64,000 nt of DNA from Albula goreensis. Its lineage: Eukaryota > Chordata > Actinopteri > Albuliformes > Albulidae. A model generated the notes under the pieces. The model did no database searches. It saw only the letters and a list, made by a program, of their open reading frames with translations, and was not told the DNA's origin. Below are positions 37,361 through 50,300 of this stretch, piece after piece. The number at the start of each line of letters is the position of its first letter. Positions within the stretch are counted from its first letter, which is position 1. The stretch covers positions 14,834,063-14,898,062 of the forward strand of contig CM040755.1 in the NCBI GenBank assembly GCA_022829145.1. The letters run 5' to 3'. A program made the translations under genes and the position numbers.

Positions 37361-37501
37361 CTGAGGAAGTTCTCCAAGTCGTCCCGGCTGCAGGAGGACC
37401 AGGAGAGGTCGCTGGGGTTGCGACCTTTCACCCACTCTCCGGACATGATGTGGGAGTGTCCGGTGCAGGTGGAGTGGTCGTCGTCGTGGCTCATGCCCAT
37501 G
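37361..37501 (-). CDS. adamts17: adamts17 exon (inferred exon 8): zinc motif second half and Met-turn
   Basis: 141 nt, acceptor CTTTGCAG, donor GTCAGA. Joined to the previous exon it gives HELGHNMGMSHD, which fits the metzincin consensus HExxHxxGxxHD with the third zinc His present. HSHIMSGEW follows and carries the Met-turn. Then come [18 protein letters not shown] and LENFL, a stretch typical of ADAMTS17 (human ADAMTS19 has IKGQNLGDVSWSRC in my recollection). The exon ends with two bases of an Arg codon. In-frame sequence continues past the donor for a few codons but is intronic. Confidence 0.95.
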
Positions 37502-40500
37502 CTGCAAAGAGAAGCAGACGTGAGCAGACGTGAGGCCCTTTTTCCGTCTCCGTGCGCCACGCGGCCGCTGGAAGCGTTTGCGTCCAAGCTGCCGTGCACC
37601 GATCCAAGCAGACAGCCCGGCCTGCTCTGGACGTCTCTGCACAGTCTGGGTAGCATGTGTAAAACTGTTTAAACGCTACCACTAGGAAACATGGCTCCTC
37701 TGCTAGAGAGAAGGGTCTTGCTGTGGACAATTATCATGCGTTTCTTCTAAAGCCATGACCTACATTGGAAAATTAAAAACAACAACCTAGTTTGAACTTG
37801 GAGCAATGACTCAGGAACTAATTAAAAACAACAAAAAAACATCATGTTGAGATCCAACCTCAAGTATTAGTTCTCAGTTCTAATGCAAGAGATGTTAAAT
37901 TAAATTGCTAGACCCAATATTCCCTTGATTCTACAGTACAAATAAATAAGGTAAGAGATACCAAGTGGATCAGGAAGGACCTCTAACTCATGTCCTTTTG
38001 CAGGGTCTATTTGAGGAAACAGCCTGGTTTACAAATATTTTTACATGCAGTGAAGTAAGGAAAGTGAGTATTTGGGTCAAGGGATGAACTAATAAAAGTA
38101 TGGGGATGATGTGTTCCTGTGACACATGAACTTTCCTAGTGGGTGGGCAGGGAGATTCCCTGACATATTAACAGCTGAGAGTTACTACTGGGTCAAACAG
38201 TGCACTGGGGCAGTGCAGTCAGTTGGTCTACAACACAAATTACTGTGGCATAGCACCTCTGATGCATTAAGTGTCCATTAGCTAAGGGGCCAGAGCGGAA
38301 GAGCGCAAAGACAAGACATTCAGTTCAACAATAATGTGCATTTCCCTGGGTGGCAACCATGTCTTCTTTTTTTATGGATTGACATTATTATTATTACCTG
38401 TGAGTGGCTATTAACTGCATTGTGTGCATGTGTATCAATGTAATAATGGTAGAGTACAAGTACAACTCAGCACGTACAAAACTATTTACTCATTACAGCA
38501 TTATGGTAAAACAAGTTTAAGGAAATGTTCCTTGTGGTCTTTCACAATCATTGAAACACAGATCATGCTCCAGACAAGTATAGAAGCAATTCATTTTTCC
38601 TGTGAGTCCATTGGTTGGTCCAACTTCCATAATATACAAGGTCCCGTCCATTAGTTGTGCTAAGCGTGTCAATGAGCGATCCCAAAAGATTGACTACCTT
38701 ACAATCCCTCATACCGCTTAAAGACGCAGTGCTTATAAATGTTGCTTTGTAAAAAAAATTAAAAGCTACAGCTTGTTCCTTTGAACGACTTCAGTAAATA
38801 GAAACAGAAATGTGATTTTGTTACCACGACAACCAAAATGTTCTTACGCCAACTTTCACAGATCACAGGTGTTAGCTTTGTCTTACATCCAGTATTACAC
38901 ACTGTCCTTAACACCATGAGCCATAGGAAACAGTGTCATGTAAAGTGAGCAGAACCACTTCAGTTGTTCATTCCCTCATTTCAAATCAATTACACAACTC
39001 ATGTTTCTTTTGTTAAATAAAATGAAAAGAGGGGCTTGGAAAATACAGTCAGAAGTTAAGATAGCTTTGCACATATTAAGATACAGTTTCACACCCAGCA
39101 AACACATCAACTTCAAACCTGAATTTCACAAGATTATCCCTCTATGTAAACAAACTCAAAAATATTCCATATAAACTTAAAGGTAATAATATGAATTTAT
39201 TCATAGATAGGTGAATGCCAGAGTCATTCACCATTCAAAATCCATAAATAAGGACCAACAAAGTTAGACAAAATCTTGCTGATAACTTAAGTAATTCTGC
39301 TATTTTATCAAGTGAATATACAAGAACTGATGTTAAAATATTAACTACACTAGTTGCTAAATTCTTTTAACAAGTTGCTTCGAAGCTTTGCACTTTGCTA
39401 ATGAGACCTTCAAAACTGAAAACAATGTGCTTTTTCAAACATAATTCTCTAACTCAATTGACAAGGTATATTGACTGGCCTTGAACCCCAAAAAGATTAG
39501 AGAAGAGCTTCCTGAAAACATACTGTGCACTTCTATTTGGTCTAAATGCTTTGCAATTCACAAAACTATTAGAGCGACAACAAAAATCAATATGCCCTGT
39601 TTTTGTTCAGACAGGTCTCTCTGTGCACTTGGGAGAGTCCATAATTAAAAATGACAGTACGGAAGGACACAATACCCATCAAAGTATATCAGACTTGCAC
39701 CATTAATAATTCAATTTAACTTGGAATGGCATGAAATCAGCTTTTTATTTACATTTTCCTTTGAAATTCATCACTTTGTAATTTATCCCAAAATCAACTT
39801 ATTGGTTGTAAAACCCTGAAGGGGTAAACTCTAGCGAGAGCTAAGAGGTGTATAGCATTCCAAGTGAAATGTGGATAATGAAACAAAGGTTGATCTATGA
39901 TGGTGGATGACCGGTCATCTTCTGTAGAGATGGGATAATGAGATTCCACAGCCAAACATTTGGTGGAGACATCATGGATTGTTGGTAAGATCTGAGAAAA
40001 TGCAAGTGAAGGCTCTAAATTGGTTCATGGGAGTTGGTGATTGCCAGCACATTAGCACTGCCCATTTAGAGTTTCATATAGTCTCAGCAATGTTGACAGT
40101 CAGGTGACACTATCAACTTGTCTTATTGGAACAGAACTTACTGTAGCAAAGGGACATGGTAGTTTAGATATTAATATGATTCTCAGGGGGCAGTTCAAAG
40201 AAGTGTGATGTATTTGACACTATCCTACAGAATGCTACAGTACATCTCATCCTCCATATTTGATTTGCCACCTTTTAGAGCCCCGCCTTCACTGACTTGA
40301 TGTGACTGGTTAGAAAATATTGCTTGAATTACGAAATCTAACACTGCTTTCACCAGGGTTAAAGGAAAAAGCTCCAATGAGGCTAGGGTTCACAAAGCCT
40401 CAGTCTTCTTTTGCTCATGTACATAAGAAGAGGACATGCCTCTAGGATTTGCTGTAACATCTTCACTGGAAGCGGTACCTACCACAAGTCTGCATTGTCT

Positions 40501-42511
40501 CTGAATTTCACATTTGGTGAGGGAAAATAAAGCTTTGTGGCATGGAAAAAAAGTGCTGAGAATGCTTCTAATGTGAAAGATTACAGCTTTTAAATTAACT
40601 GCAAAAAGGGGCACTTAAACTTAATATTTCCTGTTTAATAAAGTGTTTTACAGAGTCAGAACAATGAGGGCTTTTACTGTACAGTATGTAATTTGTGTGG
40701 CACCGGGTTTATAATGACACCCCCAGTAAAGGTAGTGGTTGGGTTAGCCATGTGCCAGCTCATTACACCTTGTCATTAAACCTGGTCCTGCCTGGCCATT
40801 AAACTTGCTCCTGGATGGCAATACTGGCTTGATACGGGATATAATCTGTGATAATTCTACAATGCACTGGCAAGACCTCAACCCCCTTGGCAAAGCCGAT
40901 ATATTTTTGACAGTATTTCCAAATTATTTTGGTGTTAGACTTCCATTATTTTTCTGTCAATTAAGGCTTTATGCAAGCATTAAACATGGTTCCTACTGTA
41001 ATCAGACACCTTTAACAAATGACCTCATGCACAGTCATGTTAAAAGTGTTATATACATGGACAAAGGAAACTAAACTCGCAGGCCATTAAAAATACATGT
41101 GGGGAGTGCATTTAGCTTTGCTGGATCATTAACCTTCATTAAGACGTTGAAAGTAACTATCAAGTGTATATGAGTCATATGCCCATGCCTTTAATTGAGT
41201 TTTCAGTTACACAGAAAATGTCCTGTATCGAATAATTTATGCATCTCTAAAAGGCACATATTTTGAAGTGCTTGCAGCAGAAATTATATTTATACAATGT
41301 GCAGTAACTAAACAATCAGTTTCAACTGGTTAAAACACTTTACTTCTCCTAATAAAGATAGTACTCATGGGAAATAGTGAAAAGATATGTATTATAAATA
41401 AAGCGTGTCAGGGCTGTTGAAAGCTTTGGGAATATTTCAGGGCTGCCATCGACCAGCACAGCTCAGCTAAAAAGAAGGAGCGACTGACAAAACATGCTTT
41501 CGAGCAGCCTATGAGAATACCAAATGAAATTCTTATTTTCCATTTTTGGAGCAGATGCAGTCATTATAACTGTTTAATTTGTGTGATCAATCTGTTCTGC
41601 AATGTCATTTAAATTCAATTATATTTCTTTCCTTTCAACTTGTACAAATCACTTTTAAAAGGCTTTCATCCAAAGGTATAAGCTATAGTGTTTACCACCT
41701 TTGTGTTCAATGGACTATAATGGCCCAAAAGCTTTCATTCCTGATAAAAGGAGTGTCTGGGTGGGGCCACTGAATTTTTCTGACACTTTCTACAGATCCT
41801 CTGTCTTTGCTCACTCTTCCTTCTATATTTACCAAAGGAAGGGATCTGGATTAGATGGGAAATAATTTATAGAGTCTCGAAATGCACACCACCAGCAGAG
41901 TTGGCAAAGAGATGGGGGCTAGAGAGATAAAAATCCCCTCTGCCACACACAGTGTCCCTTACATCTGTCACCCTATGGCTTAAGGCTCACGTCCAAACTT
42001 CCAGGGAGAATGGGAGATTCATTACAAATCAAAGCGCTGGCAAATGGATGTGTTTTACAGGAGTCTCGTATCTCTGTCTCCCTGTGTTGTAACAGTCATG
42101 GCCCAGGGCAGGGATAGTGATAAACGCTTTACACCATACTTAACAGACATGGAAACTCATAAATATCATAACAAAGGCTGCTCTGGAGAGTAACTGGGAA
42201 AAACCACAGAATAGAAATGAGTGGTTGTCTGATGAATGCAGTACGAGGGTTAAGACTGTGTCAAATGCAGCCCTTTTTTTGGAAAAGAATAAGAAATGTT
42301 CATATATCAGAAATGATGGAGTGCTTTTTCAATATAATGAATGTATTGTGTGAGTGAAAGTTTTTGTAGCATAAACAATCACTACCATCCACTACATAAA
42401 ACATTTTTTTAAAGCGGGCAAATTGAAACAGAACTACTGATCACACTGAAGTAGAAAGTGCATTTTATAATGCAATTACAGGAGGAAGCCCTGCGCAGTA
42501 AACCTGCTTAC
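37502..42511 (-). other. Intron 7 (5.0 kb)
   Basis: Separates the two halves of the zinc-binding motif. Contains an imperfect 23-bp tandem duplication at 40774-40819 and long AT-rich stretches. 41390-41640 reads like conserved non-coding sequence. No exon was seen. Confidence 0.7.
40774..40819. repeat. Imperfect 23-bp tandem duplication
   Basis: CATTAAACCTGGTCCTGCC... followed directly by CATTAAACTTGCTCCTGGA..., with about four mismatches over 23 bases. Confidence 0.7.
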
Positions 42512-42617
42512 TTGTGGCCGAGTTCATGAGCAATTGTGAAAGCCAGGTTGAGTCCGTTGTCCTCCGCCAGTACACATTTCCTCTTGGAACTGCAGGTCCC
42601 ACCCAGATACGCAATTC
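42512..42617 (-). CDS. adamts17: adamts17 exon (inferred exon 7): zinc-binding motif, first half
   Basis: 106 nt, acceptor TTTTGCAG, donor GTAAGC. It encodes [20 protein letters not shown] followed by [15 protein letters not shown] and the first two bases of the next Asn codon. HELGH supplies the catalytic Glu and the first two zinc-ligand histidines. The third ligand comes from the next exon, 5.0 kb away in the genome. Human ADAMTS17 has GVCSAKRKC at the GTCSSKRKC position. Confidence 0.95.
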
Positions 42618-45451
42618 CTGCAAAAGAGCAAAAGAGGGTAAGAGGCAGCAGCCCCAGAGTTCTGACGCGCCTCCAGCCTTCACACAATCTTGATATTTGT
42701 CAAATTGTGAAACCGTAACCATTGCTTTATTTGCCTTCACCTCCTTTTCTTTCCACCAGATATTTATTCTCCATCTGCTTTTATTCTCAATAATTTATGT
42801 ATGAGTTGTAAAAAGTCAAAAAGAGTGATGCAAGTCTTAAAAGCTCCTTACTAATGTCTGCACAACATCAACTAGATTAGCAGTGGATTTGTTTTATTAT
42901 TTCAGTGTCTTTTTGGGATTTGTCTTTATTTTCATTTCTTGTCTGTCACACCTAAAATATCGTAACACTGACCCAATTTTTACACTGCTCATTTGCAATT
43001 AAATTTCAGAAAGCTCTCTGTGCAATATCTTAAGCCTGACAGGGGTGGCAGCAGAAACCACTGAGGGGCAAAGCCCAGTGGAACACCAATTAAAATTTTG
43101 CATAGATATCCTGAATTTCAGCGCATTCTCTTTGGATGCACTTCAGTTTCTCACACTGTCAGCTACGAGATTTGGATTTAAAACGTTGAAATCTGCTTTC
43201 AGTGAGTATTACAAAATAGAACGCAACATGACAGAACACACTTGGACTGCAATCTGAGGGTAACATTATTTGAGGATAGGCCAAAATAGCTAAAATAGCC
43301 CTTGTGAGTTACAACATCAACTCAGCAGCTACAGGAAGAGTACACTGATGAGGACAGAGGATTAATGTAGTACTACTGAAGTAGTGTGCTGACGATGATT
43401 ATTGTTAATGAATGACAGCACTGTGAATTGCTTGTATCTATTGCAGCTTAGTTTCCTCTCATGTAGGCCCAAGCCTTACACCTGCCAAAATAGATTAAGT
43501 CTCTGCTTATGGGCCTAAAGTTACTGCCCTGGCCTAAAAAGAACTTTTTTGTGGACTTCCTGTCAGCAGAAAAGTTAATCATCTATACAGTGTCTTCCAA
43601 TGGGTGACTTTATCTGTGGATATCTCTGTGCCTTGATTCAAGCAAAACTTGATCACTAATGTAATATTTCAAAGATTCAACTATTATGACTTAATGAGAC
43701 TTCTACTGTTGCAGCAACACTAATGTCCCTTTCAGTTTTTGAAACAACGTTCTATCTTAAATTCATTTGTCAGTTCAAGAATATACATTCTAATAGCTTC
43801 AATAAACCAAAAACTTTGTAGAGATCTCATAGGTTATACATGACTAATTAATATGAACCAAATATTTGTTCTGCCGTGACAACAAAGTCTCTTGATCAGT
43901 TAAATCAAATAATTGGCTGACAGCTTATTGTAGCTTGAGACAGCCATTTTTGGGCTCAAGAAACCTCAATCTCTCATCACTAGTGCACACTACAGTATTT
44001 TCATCCTCTGACATGCATGCAGCCTGCCACCATTTCTTTTCACCCAGCAGCTCACCGCCAATTTCATACAGCCATTGTGTCAAAGGACTCAACAACTTAC
44101 TCAACTACTTCAAAAATCCTGTGAAAACAAAGTTACCATAGGGGTCACTCTTGTGCATTGAGGAGGGGGATATGAGTGACAGTATTGCCAATTATGTGCT
44201 GCCCTGAAAGCATACTTGACAGCGAACAGTCTTCAGACATACTTTTCTGTATGTTTCAAGGCACATGTTATAAGTTTGGAATACTTAAAAGCATCCCCTT
44301 CCATCAAATACTGGTTATGAATATGATTCACACAATGCCAGACAAATGTCTTTATTCAAACATGTGTTACTGAGTGTGAAATGACTCTCACTCACAAACA
44401 CATGTACCTAGATATTATCAGCCCCAATGAGCAAACACAATGATGTTATTATAGTTTGAGAGAGGCTGTGCACAAATGAAATGCATGGAATCTCAACATT
44501 ATTACCACAATAAACTGGGGCAGCTGGGATGTGCCAGTGAAATGAGTGGACAATATAAACTTCCCCCACTGAGTAGTCAGAATACTGTCGGTCTGCGTGA
44601 TTACAAATGAAAACCTACTCCCACATGCTGCCTTCACACTTGTGAACAAGGTTAGGTATTCATGAACTCGCAGAGGTTTTCAAAAGATTTTCAAGGATTG
44701 TTTGAATGTGGGACTGGAGAGTCTCATGCCTCTGTGTGTTGAAAAAGTAATCAATCCTCCAAAAAGTCACCCAGGTGAAATGACCTCACTAGATCCGTTA
44801 CTTTACTATGTATTACCTTTCAGTTTGTCTCATTCAAACACCTGCTTTTCGTCTGTCACTGGATTATATCCAGTGATCCAAGGGAAATAAGGTTTTGAGT
44901 CTCGCTTGGATTCTGACAAGAGTAAATTAAATCACTGACAAGACAATGAAATTGGACTCAGATGGAATTCGAAAAAGTGTGGAATCGTGTTTGGGACAAA
45001 ATGTAGATGATGTGCAATGCAACGCATTCCAGTGAATTAACAAATGGGCCAGTTATGCATTGGATGGTTTGTTGATAAAATCCAGCTGAGAGACTGATAA
45101 ACAGCAGTAAAGTTATGAAAGCACGACGCAAAAAGTGAGGCTGGAAGAATTCAGCACACTGCTTCCCATGGCTGGACAGAGTCCAGACAGAGTCCAGAAA
45201 TCTGAAAGGCAACTCAGTTAATGTCAAAGTGATATATATAAAAAAATAACTCAACTGTGAAGTGCCTGCTGATACATTGTACACTGCCAGTTCTATGCAA
45301 ACAAAAATGATGTAAATGATTTTTCCACATAAAAACAATGAACGATGTGGACAAATCCTGTAAGCAATATTTTTCCAAGCAGGTACCCGTTCAGGTTTGA
45401 CAACATTTATCTGTATCACCAGAAGTCTAGAGAACTCACCTCAACTGCAGT

Positions 45452-45454
<3 letters not shown>

Positions 45455-45488
<34 letters not shown>
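45455..45488. repeat. (AC)n microsatellite
   Basis: About 16 uninterrupted AC units. Confidence 0.95.
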
Positions 45489-45489
<1 letters not shown>

Positions 45490-46980
45490 TCTACAAAATA
45501 TAAGTTATTAACCATATGCATGCTGTACATTATTAAAACTGCCAAAAGGCTCCCACTGCCAATGGAAAGGCCTGTGTAGTTGCAGCCTGGTGGGCTGGAG
45601 CCCAGCACATTTTCCAGTTCTCTTACAGCCTCTGACAGTCTTGGAACTGGGTAGAGAAGGTATAGCTAAGCTGGTTCAGTCATGACAATGATTACTGAAT
45701 GAGATGATTCAGTAACAGATACTAGGTCCAAAAGCACAAATGTTGAGTAGTCCTGTTACACCAATCCAAATGCCTGAGAAACTGCTTGACATAGGTTACC
45801 TCATGTACTCTCATATGTAAGAATCACATGAGTCAGAATAAATCTGCACTGGCTGTTACCTCGTGCTGTAGCGTGATTCATGTATAGAATTCATACTGAG
45901 GACACAACCAGCCAAAACTCAAAACCCAAGAGATCACATGGTCCTTGCTCAATTCCAGGAAAGGCATGTGATGTGGAGAATTATGCCATGGTGGGTGGTA
46001 GCCATGACAAGCAGACATTTCTCAATGTGTTTGAGACCTTAATTCATCCAATTTGGGACTCAAGTGGGACACCTTGAGCACAGTCAAGAAAATATTTCCT
46101 GCCTTATGGGCCATTTTTATAAAAATTCAGAAGTGAAATAACAAATGAAAGTATTGTAGTAGATTTCCAAAATAATCCTTGTACTTGTACCTAGCCAATA
46201 TACCAAATAAACTGGACGCACAGTAGTTCAGTTATGCACAGGAGTTGAACTGCAGCACCCGTATGACATTTTTCCTCAATACACCATTACATTTCAGCAC
46301 AGTTTTTGGCTGAATTTACAGAAATGGTCATTCATGGGTTCAGCAAACTATTCATAGGACGACAGTGATGAAGGCATGCCAGCAAAAAACAAAAACAAAG
46401 GCAGCCCTATGCCCGCCTTGACTAGTGGGTAATCGGAGCTGAATTTATAGTGCTGTTATTGTAACATTATCCTTCAAAAAGAAAAACAGGAAAAAGATTT
46501 AAAGGTTGCCATTTCCACTGTTGCATAACTTGGCTTTCAGCTTGCACCGAGCAAAGCTGCTCCTTCCCTCTGTAGCACTGCAAAATTGTACTTGGTACAT
46601 TTATATTTATTTGAAAATGATTCATTGAACCAAGTTTACAGATGTTAGCCCTAATTACCACCTAATGAAGCATTGAATTATAACAAGCAGCAAGCACCCT
46701 GGACGAGTCTAGGCTGGCTTTAATTTATTCAGTGCGGTCCACTCTCCTCGGCGCTGTTTACAGGGGATCCACCCAAGCTGTCAGTCCTCGGTTGAGAAAC
46801 AGACCAGGCGACAGGATTCAGAGCACTGTGTAGCAAGCAAAACGTGTAAATCATGATCTGAGATGAACGCCCCCATATTGACCAGCTCATTTGCCTCTGC
46901 ATAAATATGAAGATAACAAGTTGTTCTATATGGCTATAAGAAACCATCTGTACTGCCCCCCCAGAGGGGAACAAACAAAC

Positions 46981-47337
46981 CAATTTGGTCAGAACAGCAG
47001 AATCATTGGCTTTCTGCCAACACAGACTAAAGACTTACCTCTTCAAACAGCATCTTAATGCAAACTGAAGTTCCGGTACTTATGGTAATGTTTTTAATAC
47101 TGTTTCTTATGAATGTATTTTTATTGTAAATAGTATTTTTACTTTTCATTAGCATAGTTACCGTGCATTAACACTCCAGTGATGTTAGATATATTATCAC
47201 TGGTTTGGGATTGTTGCTAGCCAGGTCTGGCACTATTGCTCAAACTAATTAGGTAAATGCACCTCTGTTCTCCATGTTGTAAGCTGCTTTTAACAAAAGT
47301 GTCTGCTAAATGACTCTAACGTAATGGAATGTAGTAA
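46981..47337 (+). mobile_element. 5'-truncated L2-like LINE: ORF2 C-terminus and 3' UTR
   Basis: 46988-47068 reads VRTAESLAFCQHRLKTYLF then KQHLNAN and a stop. This fits the C-terminal end of reverse transcriptase ORFs of L2-type LINEs, where an RTAxSL...RLKTxLF motif precedes the stop. About 270 bases of AT-rich 3' UTR follow, ending at 47278-47337 in TAAGCTGCTTTTAACAAAAG and TGTCTGCTAAATGACT, a degenerate form of the GCTTTGGATAAAAGCGTCTG-CTAAATG tail common in teleost retroposons. Upstream of 46981 no more of the ORF is readable, so the copy is 5'-truncated and dead. It is inserted opposite to the adamts17 transcript. Confidence 0.78.
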
Positions 47338-50300
47338 AGACACAGGTCAGGTAAAGGTATGCCAAGGATTGGATGATGTGCTGAGCTATGCCCCTTCCCT
47401 GACCTCTGGGATTCACTGAGGGCCTGTGCTTATTCTTGAGTATGTAAAACATACAAAATTCACTGCTCTTAAAAGGATTTAACACACTGCAAGCAGCCCT
47501 GCCACATCCGGCGTGAATCAATTCAGAATAAAAGCTGTTTATAATGAAGCAGCCATAATTGCAAACCGGATTTTGGATGGAGCTTGAAGAAGCCTTGTGG
47601 ATGTTTTGAAGGTATTTGGTCTATTACTGTTATCATCATAATCATTAATTGTATCAAATGAAGATTTCCATTGTTTTCTCTCCCTCATTTAAACTGAAGA
47701 AAATATTTTTTCAGTACAACAAGATTAGGTTGTGCTTTCAACAACACAAAAAATCAAGACTGAGACAAGAAAACAGATATACTGATGTACTTAAAAGCAT
47801 GTCTTTGAATTAATTTAAACCCAGTGCAAGGGAAACTGAATCTCTTAATTGCTTTCACAGAACAATATCAGGAAATCAGTACAAAATGATAAATGGTAGT
47901 GCAAATTAAAAATGTGTGGATTTGTGGTACGCAGTGTGATAACATAACACCACCCACAAAATCCACCCCAAGCTATCCATGCACCCCCAAACATCGCCCC
48001 CATTCACCTTACCCCATTTAGTCATCAGCACCTGCAGGTTCTCACATGGGAATAAAATTCTGTAGCTGTGCAGGGTTTCCATCGACTGTCAATTAGCCAT
48101 CATTTACCAACTTTCAGTTGCTTCCACAGAAAGAAGAGGCCATCAGTCATTTCTGGCAGGCTACAAAATTGAACTGTACCAATGACAACATCCCAAATTG
48201 TAACCAATAGGTCAAATAAAAACCAGGCACTGGCTGCATGCTGACTATGGAACACTTGTCTGTGGCAGAAACCATGAGTTGCCTATCAACTTGTGAATAT
48301 ATGAGTCAAGATGATATGAAATGTTCTGTAATTGGATGATGCATACTAAATGCAAATCGGAGAGAAATGTTTTTAAGCGAGAAAACTTTGATGACATAAC
48401 AACATGTGCATGTTGATTTTGAACAGAAATCATAAAAATAATTTTAAAAAAAATACATATCTTGGTTAATCATCTTATTTTGTATTTTTACTATAAATCA
48501 AAACAAACAAGAAGACAAATCATGATTTTTCTGCAACAATCAACAACAGACAACACTCAACAAAACCCTTTTCCCAACTCTGGAATCCCCAATCGGGCTC
48601 CCATTAAAAACGTATCCACCCCACACCCCACTGGCAGAACGGCAAAACGGCTTACAGAACTACCTGATCAAGTGCTTCATTAAATATTTTTGCTGTTGTT
48701 GTTATTTTAGCTCATTTTACCCACTTTTTTTTACTACTTTGCACTTCCACAGGCGTATCGCAGGCCCCTGATCGACCATAGGAGCTGCTCGAGGCACGAT
48801 GAGGCAAGCAAAGTATTCCCTCCCTCCCTGGGCTACAGCCAATTATATCTCACATCATGGGAGTCCAGGCTGCAGTCAGCAGGAGTGGTCATGATTCAGC
48901 TCTGGACTGTGGGGAGCTTTACCACAGCAAAGGCAAGGCTTCAGCTGGATGAGTCCCCACACTCTTTCAGACATACAGCCTGGTTAGCAACAAGCAGTAG
49001 CTCACTTCCTCTCTTTTTGGTACACTGTCTTCGTTTTGGCACCTAACAGACATCAATGAGATTTCAGGGGCAGTCCCTTTCCCTGGAGTTTTTAAAAGGT
49101 ATACTCAGGACCCAGACTGAGGATGTGAGAGTGAACACAATATGCTGACAGTGATTCAAATATGGAGCTGGACATTGGCAGCTCTCATTTGAAAAGTTTT
49201 GTTTGCCACTATTTTTGTTTTTGAAAAGATGTCAGTATTTCTGTCTTGGCTCCAGGCAGTTTTTCTCCTTTTATGGAAATTTCCTAAGCTGAACAGGTAT
49301 TTTTGTTTTGCTGACATGTGGAAGAACACCATTGACTTTGAATTGCAAAATCCTGGTTCAGTATCATTAAAACTGGTGGTTTTCTGGTTGCACTATTTTT
49401 CTGCATGTATTTATATTTTTGCACACAAACTGACTATTTCCAAACAAAGACACAAGGACCAAGCCAAGACACAGCACTGGTCTGTTTTGGGTTGGAAGAC
49501 CAAGCTAAACATGGAAGGAGGCGTGCTGTAGGGATATGCATATTAGTACACTTGCCAACACAATTTGGGTTTGGGTTTGGGACTGCCCCAAGTGCCTACA
49601 GGATTTTTGTCTTCTTTTGGTTTACACAAAGAAACACACGCATATAGTGGTACACAGTACCAGGTTACGAGATCACTTTTTCCTGAATTACTTTCCAAAA
49701 GGAGTACTTCCTACTAAATGTAAAAATAAATGGAACTGTGACCAGTTTTGACATCTTACATATTCATCATCATCAGCAGCAGCATTTATGACCATTTAGT
49801 ACATTGTAGACCATCACTCTCCATAAGTGAGTAGCCAAAATACAAAATGTTCCTTTGGCCTAAAACTTTGTCACACAGCAAACTGCAAACCAATGGGAGG
49901 TGAAATCCTCATATCACTGTTTTTGCACACTCTTGAAATGACACACGTTGACCATTGGTAGAGTTGCAGATACCCACTAACAGCACAGATATTCGCCTTT
50001 ACTTCCTTATACTTCCTTCCCTCACAGTAATACATATTTTATACTTTCCTCTCCACATGCTTGAATTGTTCAAGTTCACCTTGAGGGGCATCTTGATGAG
50101 CAGTTCAATTTAATAGTGTGATTTCACCATCTATCAACCGACTTTTAATTGACAGCTGAAAAAATGCTGTTTTCCATCCAGTCACTTTTCCTGAGCAGTT
50201 GATGAAATGGCTAAGTGTGAAGAAAACAGATGTCGCCTGCGTTCTTACCATGAGGATTTCCCCCTTTTCCTCCCTTTTTTCTTTGCTTTTTTTATTTTTA

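Noticed and set aside
44958-45419. 153-codon minus-strand ORF
   Set aside because: AT-rich intron sequence with hydrophobic bias; no domain or flanking gene structure.
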